Of a stretch of 64,000 nucleotides of DNA, positions 1 through 7,270 are shown piece by piece. This DNA is from Hymenobacter monticola (GTDB lineage Bacteria > Bacteroidota > Bacteroidia > Cytophagales > Hymenobacteraceae). Every line of letters starts with the position of its first letter. Within the stretch, counting starts at the first letter, position 1. The notes below the pieces were generated by a model, which searched no databases, had not been told where the DNA came from, and saw only the letters and a list, made by a program, of their open reading frames with translations. The stretch spans positions 3,100,001 to 3,164,000 of the forward strand of contig NZ_CP094534.1 in NCBI RefSeq assembly GCF_022811645.1, written 5' to 3'. The position numbers were made by a program, and so were the translations under genes.

Positions 1-238
1 CCTTCTGCTGGTAGGCGTAGGCGATGTTGGGGCAAGCGGCAATCAGGCTGTCGCAGTACTGCGCCCAGCGCGGGTCGAGGTAGCTGATGCGGTGCGCGCC
101 CCGGTCGAGGTAGCGGGCCACTAGCGTGTCCTGGTAGGCTTTGCTGGCGCAGTCGCCAGCTGTTTTACCGCTGGCCGGCTGGCCGTAGCCACAAGCCGGC
201 GCCAATAGGCTAAGGAATAACGGCCACCACTTTCCCAT
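1..238 (-). CDS. Secreted protein, N-terminal part only (runs off the left edge)
   Basis: An open frame starts with ATG at 238 on the minus strand and stays open to base 1, so only about 79 residues are visible. The first 20 residues (MGKWWPLFLSLLAPACGYGQ) look like a signal peptide. The next stretch is rich in Tyr, Ala and Asp and reads like the start of a helical repeat (motifs AYQDTLVARYLDRG and YLDPRWAQYCDS), which would fit a tetratricopeptide-type protein; this is a guess. The start overlaps the 3' end of the upstream gene by 29 bases, so the two genes are probably co-transcribed. Confidence 0.6.
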   Translation of the reverse strand, partial: MGKWWPLFLSLLAPACGYGQPASGKTAGDCASKAYQDTLVARYLDRGAHRISYLDPRWAQYCDSLIAACPNIAYAYQQK

Positions 239-698
239 CGGTCAGCTTGAAGGTTAAATAAGTGAAGTAGCTGAAGGCCTGGCCCCTGTACGTGGCCGCC
301 CGCCAGTCTTTCAGCGTTTTCAAAAAAGCATACAATTCGCTTACCAACTCCGGGCGGAAGTGGGTGGACACGTAGTTGGCATCGGTTTGCAGCACCTGCG
401 TCATCGGCTGCCGAAACCCCGCACAATCAATCATAAACCGAAACGTGACGTAGCCGCTGCCGCTGAATTTGCGGCCTCCGCGCTGCAAAAAGGCCGTTGC
501 CTCCTGCACCAGTGTGGCCGAGCTGCGCGGGTATTTCCCATCCACGTTGAAATAGTGTGCAGTTGGTGCCTTCACGCAGGCGGGGTTGCGGACGGTGGTG
601 GTGTCGAGGTATTCGCCACCACGTAGGGGAATGTATTGGGCACGAGCTGAGGTACTGAAAAGCAAGGATATGAGCCCGGGGAGAAGCAGGTGTTTCAT
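210..698 (-). CDS. Small secreted protein resembling a TonB C-terminal domain
   Basis: This 162-residue protein begins at ATG 698. An upstream in-frame ATG at 740 would only put extra residues before an obvious signal peptide (MKHLLLPGLISLLFSTSARAQ). The mature part contains a pattern of the TonB C-terminal fold: GSGYVTFRFMIDCAGFRQP, then a helix ending in LKDWRAA, then a closing strand FKLTDGKVV. Bacteroidota encode many short secreted proteins with this fold that are not energy transducers, because they lack the TonB membrane anchor and proline-rich linker, as here. Its function is unknown. It overlaps the next gene downstream by 29 bases. Confidence 0.6.
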   Translation of the reverse strand: MKHLLLPGLISLLFSTSARAQYIPLRGGEYLDTTTVRNPACVKAPTAHYFNVDGKYPRSSATLVQEATAFLQRGGRKFSGSGYVTFRFMIDCAGFRQPMTQVLQTDANYVSTHFRPELVSELYAFLKTLKDWRAATYRGQAFSYFTYLTFKLTDGKVVAVIP

Positions 699-787
699 GC
701 CGGTTCTAAGGTTTCGGCATGTTGTAGGCGGCGCCAACATGGGACATCTGGCAATGGTGGACTTCGATTAACATCTGTTAAGCCGGT

Positions 788-1162
788 TTATTTTTTCTCC
801 TCCCAACAGTCAATATTGAGGGCAATGCCACTTGCTCCAAGCCGCAACAGTTCTTGAGCATTAAAGCCTAATGAACATTGATGTTCATAATTGTATAGCA
901 GCCAAAAGGTGATGTTATCACGGAAGATGCCTAGCTTTTCCAGAGCATCAAACTTCGTTTCTAATAAATCAAGAAACACATTGATGAAGTCAAAGTAAGG
1001 TTGATTGTCTTCTGTTCCAACAGCATAGGTCCACACGCTGTATTCGGATTTCGAAAACGCGCGGCCTTCATCTTCCAGCGGGGCAACGCCCAGGATTTTA
1101 GTTATTGCTTGATAGGTTTCAGCAGTGTTATCACCGAAGATTGATAAGTGATGATACTTCAC
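788..1162 (-). CDS. DUF4279-like small protein
   Basis: A 124-residue cytoplasmic protein without signal peptide or membrane segment. Start, end and pattern (MKYHHLSIFGDNTAETYQ, a central W-T-Y strand, and LGASGIALNIDCW near the end) resemble DUF4279 proteins, which are small and of unknown function and are sometimes found near toxin or immunity genes. The start would be GTG at 1162; no better in-frame ATG lies upstream. The gene is visibly richer in A and T than its neighbours, which suggests later arrival by transfer. The family call is tentative. Confidence 0.5.
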   Translation of the reverse strand: MKYHHLSIFGDNTAETYQAITKILGVAPLEDEGRAFSKSEYSVWTYAVGTEDNQPYFDFINVFLDLLETKFDALEKLGIFRDNITFWLLYNYEHQCSLGFNAQELLRLGASGIALNIDCWEEKK

Positions 1163-1191
1163 GTACTACGAATTTAAATAACACTTGAAAA

Positions 1192-1980
1192 TTACTTGGC
1201 AGAACGTAACGGGGCGTTATCAAGCTGGTTTTGAGGACGCGGCGGCTGTCGCATCCATCCCCAAACATAATACCCCAGCCCCGCTACGCACGCCCACTGA
1301 ATGGCCGTGAGGCCCAACCCTGGCAGCGCCGCCGTGGGCTTGATGAACTCCACCAGCAGCCGAAACAACAGGTAGCTGCTCAGAAATAGCTGGAACCGCC
1401 GCCCATTGGCCAGCGGGCCGCGTTGCCGCTCCAGGGCCCACAGCCCCAGCCCCAGCGCCCCCAGAAACAGGATTTCGTAGAGGTTGGTGGGGTGGCGGCG
1501 CACGCCATCGCCGAAGTTGATGCCCCAGGGCAGGGCCGTGGCCGTGCCGTAGGTGCCGTCTTCCAGCCCGCTGAAGAAGCAGCCGAGGCGGCCGATGGCC
1601 AGGCCGAGAATAATGGGAAACACCATGAGGTCGCCGCTGCTGGCCGTCACGCCCAGGCGCTTTTTGGTGATTTCCACGCCAATGAGGCCGCCCAGGAAGC
1701 CGCCCACGATGGTTTTGTTGGTGAAGTAGTAGAGCGAGCCGCCGGGCGGGTGCACCAGCAGCTCGGGGTGTTCCAGCAGGCCCAGCAGGCGCGAGCCCAG
1801 CAGCGCTCCGGCCGCGGCGCCCACGAAAATCCACTGCCGGTGCGCGTCGCTGATGCGGTCGGGGTGGCCGGCACGCAGGCGTTGGTAGAGGCGGTAGCCC
1901 AGGGCGTAGGCCAACACCTCGCACAGCAGGTGCACGGGCAGGCGGGCGGGGCCCAGGGCTAGCTCGACGGGAAAATGCAT
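1192..1980 (-). CDS. Prolipoprotein diacylglyceryl transferase (Lgt) family membrane protein, divergent
   Basis: A 262-residue polytopic membrane protein starting with ATG 1980. Canonical Lgt moves a diacylglyceryl group from phosphatidylglycerol to the lipobox cysteine of prolipoproteins. Family marks are present: GRLGCFFSG (the GRxGNFxNGE region), RHPTNLYEILFLG, and a late helix LLFRLLVEFIKP holding the Arg and Glu that correspond to E. coli R239 and E243. Two usually conserved positions differ: the HGGL motif reads LGGL and the Asn after GRxG is Cys. It may therefore be a paralogue with a changed role. It is divergent from the lipoprotein gene starting at 1990, with only 9 bases between start codons. 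Confidence 0.75.
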   Translation of the reverse strand: MHFPVELALGPARLPVHLLCEVLAYALGYRLYQRLRAGHPDRISDAHRQWIFVGAAAGALLGSRLLGLLEHPELLVHPPGGSLYYFTNKTIVGGFLGGLIGVEITKKRLGVTASSGDLMVFPIILGLAIGRLGCFFSGLEDGTYGTATALPWGINFGDGVRRHPTNLYEILFLGALGLGLWALERQRGPLANGRRFQLFLSSYLLFRLLVEFIKPTAALPGLGLTAIQWACVAGLGYYVWGWMRQPPRPQNQLDNAPLRSAK

Positions 1981-1989
1981 GTCGCAAAG

Positions 1990-2580
1990 ATGCGCGCAGT
2001 ACGTACTTTTAGGCCTGTGCCCCGCCCCAATGCCCTGCTTCGCCTGCCCTTGCCCAGCGTGCTGTTGCTGGGCCTGTTGGCGCTGCTGCTCTGGGGCGCC
2101 TGCAACAACAGCAACGATGCCCCCGACTGTTGCGGCGAGCGGGTGGTCCGCGTCGACAGCCTCGCTGCCCCGTTTCCAGGGGCGCCGCCCCGGCTCTACC
2201 TCACCATCGGCTTGCGCAACGACGACGCCGACCAGGCCAAGGTAGAAAGCATGTATGGCATACTGATTTTTCGGGGCCAGTTCTGGAACGACCTCAACGA
2301 AGGACAGCGCCAATACCTGACCATTCCGCCCAAGCGGGAGCGGCTTGTATCGATGGCGCTGCCGCTCACCGATTCGCTGGCCTGCGACCCCGCCTTGCTG
2401 CGCCCGCTGCAACAGGCCCTAGCCAAAGGCACTGCCGGCGATTCCACGTTGGTGCTGCAACTAGGGGTTAATGTGGAGCTTCGAACCGAAAACGGGTATT
2501 TGCAGGATTCCGGCCAGGAGTTTCCGCTACCTGCCATGCGCGCACCGGCCCGACCTGCTCAGGCAGCAGCTGCGTACTGA
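1990..2580 (+). CDS. Putative lipoprotein of unknown function
   Basis: The protein is 196 residues from ATG 1990; an alternative ATG at 1975 would overlap the divergent Lgt-family gene. After a basic N-region comes a leucine-rich segment ending in LLLWGAC, a lipobox with cysteine, followed by NNSNDAP, so it is probably anchored in the outer membrane. The mature part has alternating strands (LYLTIGLRNDD, YGILIFRGQFW, YLTIPPKRERLV) and looks like a single beta-rich domain. I do not recognise the family. Being head to head with an Lgt-type gene may be chance. Confidence 0.6.
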   Translation: MRAVRTFRPVPRPNALLRLPLPSVLLLGLLALLLWGACNNSNDAPDCCGERVVRVDSLAAPFPGAPPRLYLTIGLRNDDADQAKVESMYGILIFRGQFWNDLNEGQRQYLTIPPKRERLVSMALPLTDSLACDPALLRPLQQALAKGTAGDSTLVLQLGVNVELRTENGYLQDSGQEFPLPAMRAPARPAQAAAAY

Positions 2581-2935
2581 GCAAAGGCCTTTCAGCTTGG
2601 TTATGATGGTTCCTCAAAGGGCCCGAGCGGCAGAAAAACGTCTTCTGCTCACAACTTTTTTCGAAATTTTTAGTGTGTGCGCCGTTGGCTTAAATGGTTA
2701 AAAGCAGATATTCTCGTTAGTTGCTGGTAATCAGCATGCTGTTGTGCCGATAGGTGCCCCGCCAACAGCTGTTGCCATTGCGGGATTTGGTTGAAACAAA
2801 CGGCCCGATGGTCGAACGAAAGAGGGAGATTTGCAATAATTCTGCCGCGGGCAGGGTTATCAACCTGGAAGCGACATGCTGCAGATGGGCGCTTCCGGTT
2901 GCCCGGATTACTTTTTTATCACGAATCCTACCCGT
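2581..2935. other. Intergenic stretch without a supported gene
   Basis: 355 bases, more AT-rich than the flanks. Short open frames on the plus strand (2471-2701, 2754-2972) have no start context, domain or signal peptide. The base composition falls from about 2600 onward, as often seen upstream of genes for secreted proteins. No hairpin terminator, tRNA or convincing TTTG/TAnnTTTG pair was found. Confidence 0.4.
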
Positions 2936-3184
2936 ATGTTCCGCAACGTTCTTGTGCTTGTTGGTCTGCTGAGTTTATTAACCCTCGCCGACGCTTCCGC
3001 TACTTCCGCCAGCGTTTTTCGCAACCCAAACCGTAAAATTATGCCCGGTAATCACCGCCCGATTTACCGGCGTTACGGGCACCACGGCCTCTTTCACAAG
3101 GGCTTCCTCGGCATTCACAGCCGCCGCCAAACCAAGATTTCGGGCGCCAAAGTAGGCGGCAGCAAACGCCGCGGCACCCTGTAA
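2936..3184 (+). CDS. Small secreted basic protein
   Basis: An 82-residue protein from ATG 2936. The first 21 residues (MFRNVLVLVGLLSLLTLADA) form a signal peptide. The remainder is strongly basic, with many Arg, His, Lys and Gly (for example RPIYRRYGHHG and SKRRGTL at the end), no cysteine and no acidic patch. Small basic secreted proteins of this type are common and uncharacterised in Hymenobacter-like genomes. It is followed by repeat C1 and a convergent SDR gene. Confidence 0.5.
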   Translation: MFRNVLVLVGLLSLLTLADASATSASVFRNPNRKIMPGNHRPIYRRYGHHGLFHKGFLGIHSRRQTKISGAKVGGSKRRGTL

Positions 3185-3198
3185 GAAATCGAATGGCC

Positions 3199-3276
3199 GA
3201 GTACCCCGAAGCTCTTGCTTCGGCCCGGGCGAACGTCGTTGTTCTAACGGGCCGAAGCAGGAGCTTCGGGGTACTC
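3199..3276. repeat. Family C inverted repeat, copy 1
   Basis: Left arm GAGTACCCCGAAGCTC continues with TTGCTTCGGCCC; the right arm is its reverse complement with one change, separated by about 22 bases. The repeat lies between the stop codons of two convergent genes (3184 and 3287). Other copies are at 40754-40848 and 62688-62776. RNA from either strand would fold into a long stem, so it may end transcription in both directions, though there is no T-run. Confidence 0.85.
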
Positions 3277-3286
3277 GGGCCACGCC

Positions 3287-4333
3287 TTACACTTCATTAT
3301 TCTTCTCCGCTGCTTTGCGCGTGAGGGCCGTGAGTGGCGAGCGGGTCAGGTCCGACTCGCTTTCGAAGCCGCTGCGGCGCACATTGGCGGCGGCGCTTTC
3401 GCCGGTGGCGGGCAGGGCACGGTTCATCCAGCTCAGGATGTCGGTGGTGGTGCCGGGCAGCAGGCCGTGGAAAGCGGCCAGGAATTTGGCCGGCAGCGAA
3501 AGGATGATTTCGCCGTCGCCGCGGCGGCAGGCGTTCCAGATTTGGCGGGCGGCCTGCTCGGCGCTGAGCGTGAAGCCGGGCAGCGAGTCGGCGATGCTGA
3601 ACCAGGCAAACTCCTTTTCGTGCTGGCCCTTCACGATGGCGTGGTCGGGGCTGCCGGTGCGCAGCAGGCCGGGGCACACCGTCGTGACCGATACGCCGTG
3701 CTGCCGCAGCTCGGCCCGGAAGCCTTCCGACAGGCCCACCAGCGCAAACTTGCTGGCGCTGTAGGGGGCCATGTGCGGCAGCGCCACCTTGCCGCCCAGC
3801 GAAGAAATATTGACGATGCGGCCGGCCCCGCGGCGGCGCATGCTGGGCAGCACGGCCTGCATGGCGTGTAGCGGCGCCCAAAAGTGCACGGCCATCGAGT
3901 CTTCGAAGTCGCGCAGGTCCATGTTGTCGAGCGGGCCGCCCACAATGATGCCGGCGTTGTTGATAAGGACGTCTACTGGGCCAAGGCGGGATTCAACTTC
4001 GGCCACCATGGTGCGCACTTCGGTTTCGTTGGTGATGTCGCGGGCCACGGTCAGCACATCGGCTTCGGCGGCGCCGGCCATCAGCAGGTCCTGGCGGGCG
4101 CGGGCCAGTTCGGCTTCGTCGCGGGCGCAGATGGCCACGCGGGCCCCCTCGGCCACGGCCTGGCGGGCCAGCACCAGGCCCAGCCCGCGCGAGCCGCCGG
4201 TGATGAGCACCACGCGCCGGTTCAGGTCGTAGGAGCCGCGGCGGTTGCCCCACAGCGTGGCGGCCAGGGCGGCCGCGCCCAGGCCGGCGGCCAGCAGCCA
4301 ATTCGTCGAAGAAGTGCGCTTGTGTTCTTTCAT
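3287..4333 (-). CDS. SDR family NAD(P)-dependent oxidoreductase
   Basis: A 348-residue protein from ATG 4333. The N-terminus has a hydrophobic stretch (NWLLAAGLGAAALAATLWG) that probably anchors it in the membrane. The Rossmann nucleotide motif is GGSRGLG near residue 45, the NNAG motif follows, and the catalytic set is Ser in NISSLGG and YSASK. After the catalytic domain comes a tail of about 100 residues with LSLPAKFLAAFHGLLPG, as found in membrane-associated long SDRs. The substrate cannot be told from sequence. It lies alone, convergent with the small basic protein gene. Confidence 0.85.
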   Translation of the reverse strand: MKEHKRTSSTNWLLAAGLGAAALAATLWGNRRGSYDLNRRVVLITGGSRGLGLVLARQAVAEGARVAICARDEAELARARQDLLMAGAAEADVLTVARDITNETEVRTMVAEVESRLGPVDVLINNAGIIVGGPLDNMDLRDFEDSMAVHFWAPLHAMQAVLPSMRRRGAGRIVNISSLGGKVALPHMAPYSASKFALVGLSEGFRAELRQHGVSVTTVCPGLLRTGSPDHAIVKGQHEKEFAWFSIADSLPGFTLSAEQAARQIWNACRRGDGEIILSLPAKFLAAFHGLLPGTTTDILSWMNRALPATGESAAANVRRSGFESESDLTRSPLTALTRKAAEKNNEV

Positions 4334-4519
4334 GGGTGATTGTATGCCAAACCGGGCCGAAAGGTTGCACGGACGAGCCAACCGGTCCCGATTTTCGCGC
4401 GGCTCTGGCACGAAACGTGGTTGGCGAGGCGTTAGGGACTGAAAGCGCGGGCTTTTTGCCGATATTTACTCCGCCGAAACGCCCTTTTTTCTGTGCCCAA
4501 GTTTCCCGCCCCGTTTCCA

Positions 4520-5047
4520 ATGAAAGTTATTTTGCTCTCGTCGCTGCTGGTCCTGGCTGCGGCGCCCGCCGTGCTGGCCCAGGCGCCAGCCCACACCGTG
4601 GTGAAAGCCAAGACCAAAACCGCCGGCCAGCCCAGCGTGAAAACCAAAGCCCGCACCCCCGCCCAGCCGGCCGCTGCATCCGAGGAGCCAATGCCCATGG
4701 CCGACGCGGCCGTGGTTGATGCCAAAACCAACGCCCTCACGGCCAACATGCAGAAAAACCTGGGCCTCAACCCCCAGCAAACCGAGAAGGTGCGGGCCAT
4801 CAACCGCCGCAGCATCGACGCGGTGGAATCGGCTCACCTGCGCTACAAAGCCGACCCGCGCAAGCTGGCCGGCGTGGTCGAAACCGTGAGCAGCTCGCGC
4901 CTCTCGGCCATCAAAGATGTGCTCACGCCGGCTCAGTTCGACAAATACCAGCGCAAGCGCGAAGAAAAAATGGGTGTGCCCAACGTGCAGGGCGTGCAGG
5001 GCACCCCACCGCCTGGCCTGGGCCGTGGCGCTGCGGGCGATGAATAA
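4520..5047 (+). CDS. Secreted Ala/Lys/Pro-rich protein with a Spy-like helical tail
   Basis: 175 residues from ATG 4520, the first Met before a clear signal peptide (MKVILLSSLLVLAAAPAVLA). Residues 25-60 are low-complexity Lys/Ala/Thr/Pro. The rest is helical with NLGLNPQQTEKVRAINRRS and LTPAQFDKYQRKREEKM, the pattern (L-x-P-x-Q ... L-x-P-x-Q-x-x-x-Y) seen in periplasmic Spy-like and LTXXQ-type proteins of Bacteroidota. These may chaperone or bind envelope proteins; the role here is not known. It is followed by repeat F and a terminator. Confidence 0.6.
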   Translation: MKVILLSSLLVLAAAPAVLAQAPAHTVVKAKTKTAGQPSVKTKARTPAQPAAASEEPMPMADAAVVDAKTNALTANMQKNLGLNPQQTEKVRAINRRSIDAVESAHLRYKADPRKLAGVVETVSSSRLSAIKDVLTPAQFDKYQRKREEKMGVPNVQGVQGTPPPGLGRGAAGDE

Positions 5048-5063
5048 GGACTAACATTAAGCG

Positions 5064-5153
5064 ACGTAGGGGCGGGGCTCGCCCCCGCCCGGACGTTGAA
5101 CGACATCGTTGTTGCAAAGCAGGCGGCCAGTCGGGGTAAGCCCCGCTCCTACA
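5064..5153. repeat. Intergenic inverted repeat (family F, one copy here)
   Basis: The left arm reads GTAGGGGCGGGGCTCGCCCC and the right end is GGGGTAAGCCCCGCTCCTAC, so the outer ends pair as TAGGxGCGGGGCTTxCCCC. Each arm can also fold on itself. It sits between a gene and its Rho-independent terminator. Only one copy is in the window. Confidence 0.65.
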
Positions 5154-5167
5154 TCATTTAAACCAAC

Positions 5168-5200
5168 GCGCCGGACCCTCAAAAGTCCGGCGCTTTTTTA
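5168..5200 (+). terminator. Rho-independent terminator
   Basis: Stem GCGCCGGAC pairs with GTCCGGCGC around an 8-base loop and is followed by TTTTTTA. It ends the transcript of the 4520-5047 gene. Confidence 0.85.
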
Positions 5201-5254
5201 TGCCACACAACCTCAATTTCGGCCATTAAAGCATCCGCAGGCGTATGCGAAGGA

Positions 5255-6283
5255 ATGAATAAACCTTCTGCTTCCGGCCGTTTGGCCGATTTGCTGGCCC
5301 GCGCCGGCCTCGACTGGTTTTTGCTGGCACTGCTGGGCGTGGTGGCACTGGCCTACTTTGCGCCCGGCCTGGGCAGCAAGGCCAGCCCGGTGCCGTGGCA
5401 CACCATTACCACCGTGGGCGTGGCGCTGGTTTTCTTCTTTTATGGCCTGAAGCTGAGCACCGAAAAGCTGCGCGCCGGCATGCGCAACTGGCGACTGCAC
5501 CTGCTGGTGCAACTGGCCACATTCGCCCTGTTTCCGGCTTTGGCGCTGCTGGTAAAGCCGTTTTTCGGCGGCGAAAGCGGCGGCATGCTGTGGCAAAGCA
5601 TTTTCTTCCTGTGCGCGCTGCCCAGCACGGTTTCTACCTCGGTGGTAATGGTGAGCATTGCAGGCGGCAACCTGCCGGCGGCCATTTTCAACGCTAGCAT
5701 TTCCAGCTTGCTGGGCATTGTGCTCACACCATTGCTCACCAGCCTGTTTTTGCACACGGGCACGGGCGGCGGGCAGCTTTGGGGCCTGGCCACGCAGCTG
5801 CTGTGGCAGGTGGTGCTGCCGGTAGGGGCAGGGGTGTTGCTCCATTCCCGCTTCAACGCTTTTGTGGAGGAGCGCAAGGCCGGCCTGCGCATCTTCGACC
5901 AGATTACCATCCTGCTCATCGTCTTCACCGCCTTCTGCGATTCCTTCGCCGAAGGCATTTTCAGCCGCTACGGCTTGGGCGACATCGTGAAGCTCAGCGC
6001 GGGCATGGTGGCGCTCTACCTGGTGGTGTTTGGCCTCATTTGGGGGCTGTGCCGGGCCTTGGGGTTCGCGCGGGCCGACCAGATTGTGGCGGTGTTCTGC
6101 GGCTCCAAAAAGTCGCTGGTGCACGGCAGCGTAATGGCGAGCCTGCTCTTTCCGGCCAGCGCGGCCACGGGGCTCATCCTATTGCCGTTGATGCTCTATC
6201 ATGCCCTGCAGATTATTCTGGCCAGCAGCATGGCGCAGTACCTGGGGCGGCAGGCGGTGGCGGCTGATGCTCGTGTGGCTTGA
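5255..6283 (+). CDS. Bile acid:sodium symporter (BASS/SBF-like) family transporter
   Basis: 342 residues from ATG 5255 with about ten hydrophobic segments. The pattern FFFYGLKLSTEKL near residue 60, SIFFLCALPSTVSTSVVM near 115 and GSKKSLVHGSVM near 285 matches the SBF-like branch (YfeH type) of the bile acid:sodium symporter family. Members carry organic anions with sodium in the inner membrane; the natural substrate of this branch is mostly unknown. It stands alone after a terminator and is followed by repeat A1. Confidence 0.85.
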   Translation: MNKPSASGRLADLLARAGLDWFLLALLGVVALAYFAPGLGSKASPVPWHTITTVGVALVFFFYGLKLSTEKLRAGMRNWRLHLLVQLATFALFPALALLVKPFFGGESGGMLWQSIFFLCALPSTVSTSVVMVSIAGGNLPAAIFNASISSLLGIVLTPLLTSLFLHTGTGGGQLWGLATQLLWQVVLPVGAGVLLHSRFNAFVEERKAGLRIFDQITILLIVFTAFCDSFAEGIFSRYGLGDIVKLSAGMVALYLVVFGLIWGLCRALGFARADQIVAVFCGSKKSLVHGSVMASLLFPASAATGLILLPLMLYHALQIILASSMAQYLGRQAVAADARVA

Positions 6284-6296
6284 CGTTCAGGCTTTG

Positions 6297-6404
6297 GGCC
6301 TAACCCCCTGACCCCCCTCCGAAAAGGAGAGGGGGCACCGGTTGTGCTTCTGACGAGAAACGGCTGGCACCCCCTATCCTTTAGGAAAAGGGGCCGGGGA
6401 AGGC
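6297..6404. repeat. Family A inverted-repeat element, copy 1 (degenerate)
   Basis: The left arm is GGGCCTAACCCCCTGACC followed by a small hairpin (CTCC...GGAG) and GGGGGCACCGG; then TTCTGACGAGAAACGGCT and a second arm ending in GGGGCCGGGG. It matches the two other copies at 28929-29038 and 33070-33195 in order and spacing, but its outer arms are eroded. It lies between two convergent genes. Confidence 0.75.
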
Positions 6405-6410
6405 GTCACG

Positions 6411-7124
6411 TTAAGCTCCCAGCTTCTCCTTGAAAAAGGCCAGCGTCAGCGCCCAGGCTTCGGCGGCGGCTTGGGGGTGGTAGCTGGGCCGCTCATCGCA
6501 ATGGAAGCCGTGGTCGGCGTAGGAGATGACCGTGTTGATGAAGGGCTTGCCGGCGGCTTCTACGGCATCCGTCACCTCGGCAATGTGCTCCTTTTTGATG
6601 TGCGCATCGAGCCCGCCCCAGAAAAAGAGGTGTGGCGCGTGCAGCTCATCGGCGCGGTCTTTCAGCAAGTGGGTGCCGCCGCCGTAATACGAAACGCCGG
6701 CCGCCAGCGGCAGCACGGCGTTGGCCAGAAACGACACTTTGCCGCCCAGGCAAAACCCGATGCTGCCAATTTTATCGGCCATTACCAGTGGCTGGGTGGT
6801 GAGCCAGCCGTGGGCAGCCTGCAAGTCGGCGGTGAGGCCTTCGTTGGTAATGGCGCTGTAATGCGGCATTGCCACGGTGTTGAAATCTGAATAGGCAATT
6901 TCCAGCCCGGGCGCGGCGGTGCGGTGAAACAGCTCGGGCGCCACCACGGCGTAGCCGGCCGCGGCCAGCCGGTCGGCCACACTGCGGATATGGTGGTTCA
7001 CGCCAAAGGCCTCCTGCAGCAGCAAGATGCCGGGCACGGGGCCGGTGCTGTCGGGGAAAGCGGCGTATGCGTGCATTTCGGTGCCGTCGGCTACGGCGAT
7101 GATGACGTTGTTCTGGTCGCTCAT
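6411..7124 (-). CDS. Dienelactone hydrolase family protein
   Basis: 237 residues from ATG 7124, the usual length for the family. The alpha/beta hydrolase triad is readable: Cys in GFCLGG near residue 125, Asp in WGGLDAHI near 172, and His in YADHGFHC near 205. The oxyanion region is LLQEAFGVN near residue 36. Family members cleave dienelactone or related esters; the substrate here is open. It is divergent from the LLM oxidoreductase at 7271, with about 145 bases between starts. Confidence 0.9.
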   Translation of the reverse strand: MSDQNNVIIAVADGTEMHAYAAFPDSTGPVPGILLLQEAFGVNHHIRSVADRLAAAGYAVVAPELFHRTAAPGLEIAYSDFNTVAMPHYSAITNEGLTADLQAAHGWLTTQPLVMADKIGSIGFCLGGKVSFLANAVLPLAAGVSYYGGGTHLLKDRADELHAPHLFFWGGLDAHIKKEHIAEVTDAVEAAGKPFINTVISYADHGFHCDERPSYHPQAAAEAWALTLAFFKEKLGA

Positions 7125-7270
7125 TACAAGGGAGTAGGTAAAAGTCCGGGTGCGTATACCGGCAACGCCGGCAAATGTTCCGGCTCGGCCGGGCGGCGGT
7201 CGGCACGGGCCGGACTCTCGAACCGGATGGCCCTACCAGTAGTTTAAGCTTTCTACCCCTCTTTCAAGCT

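Noticed and set aside
2680..2770. tRNA-like stretch with GGCTTAAATGGTTAAAAGC
   Set aside because: No paired acceptor stem, no T-loop GTTCRAAT sequence, and no sensible anticodon arm.
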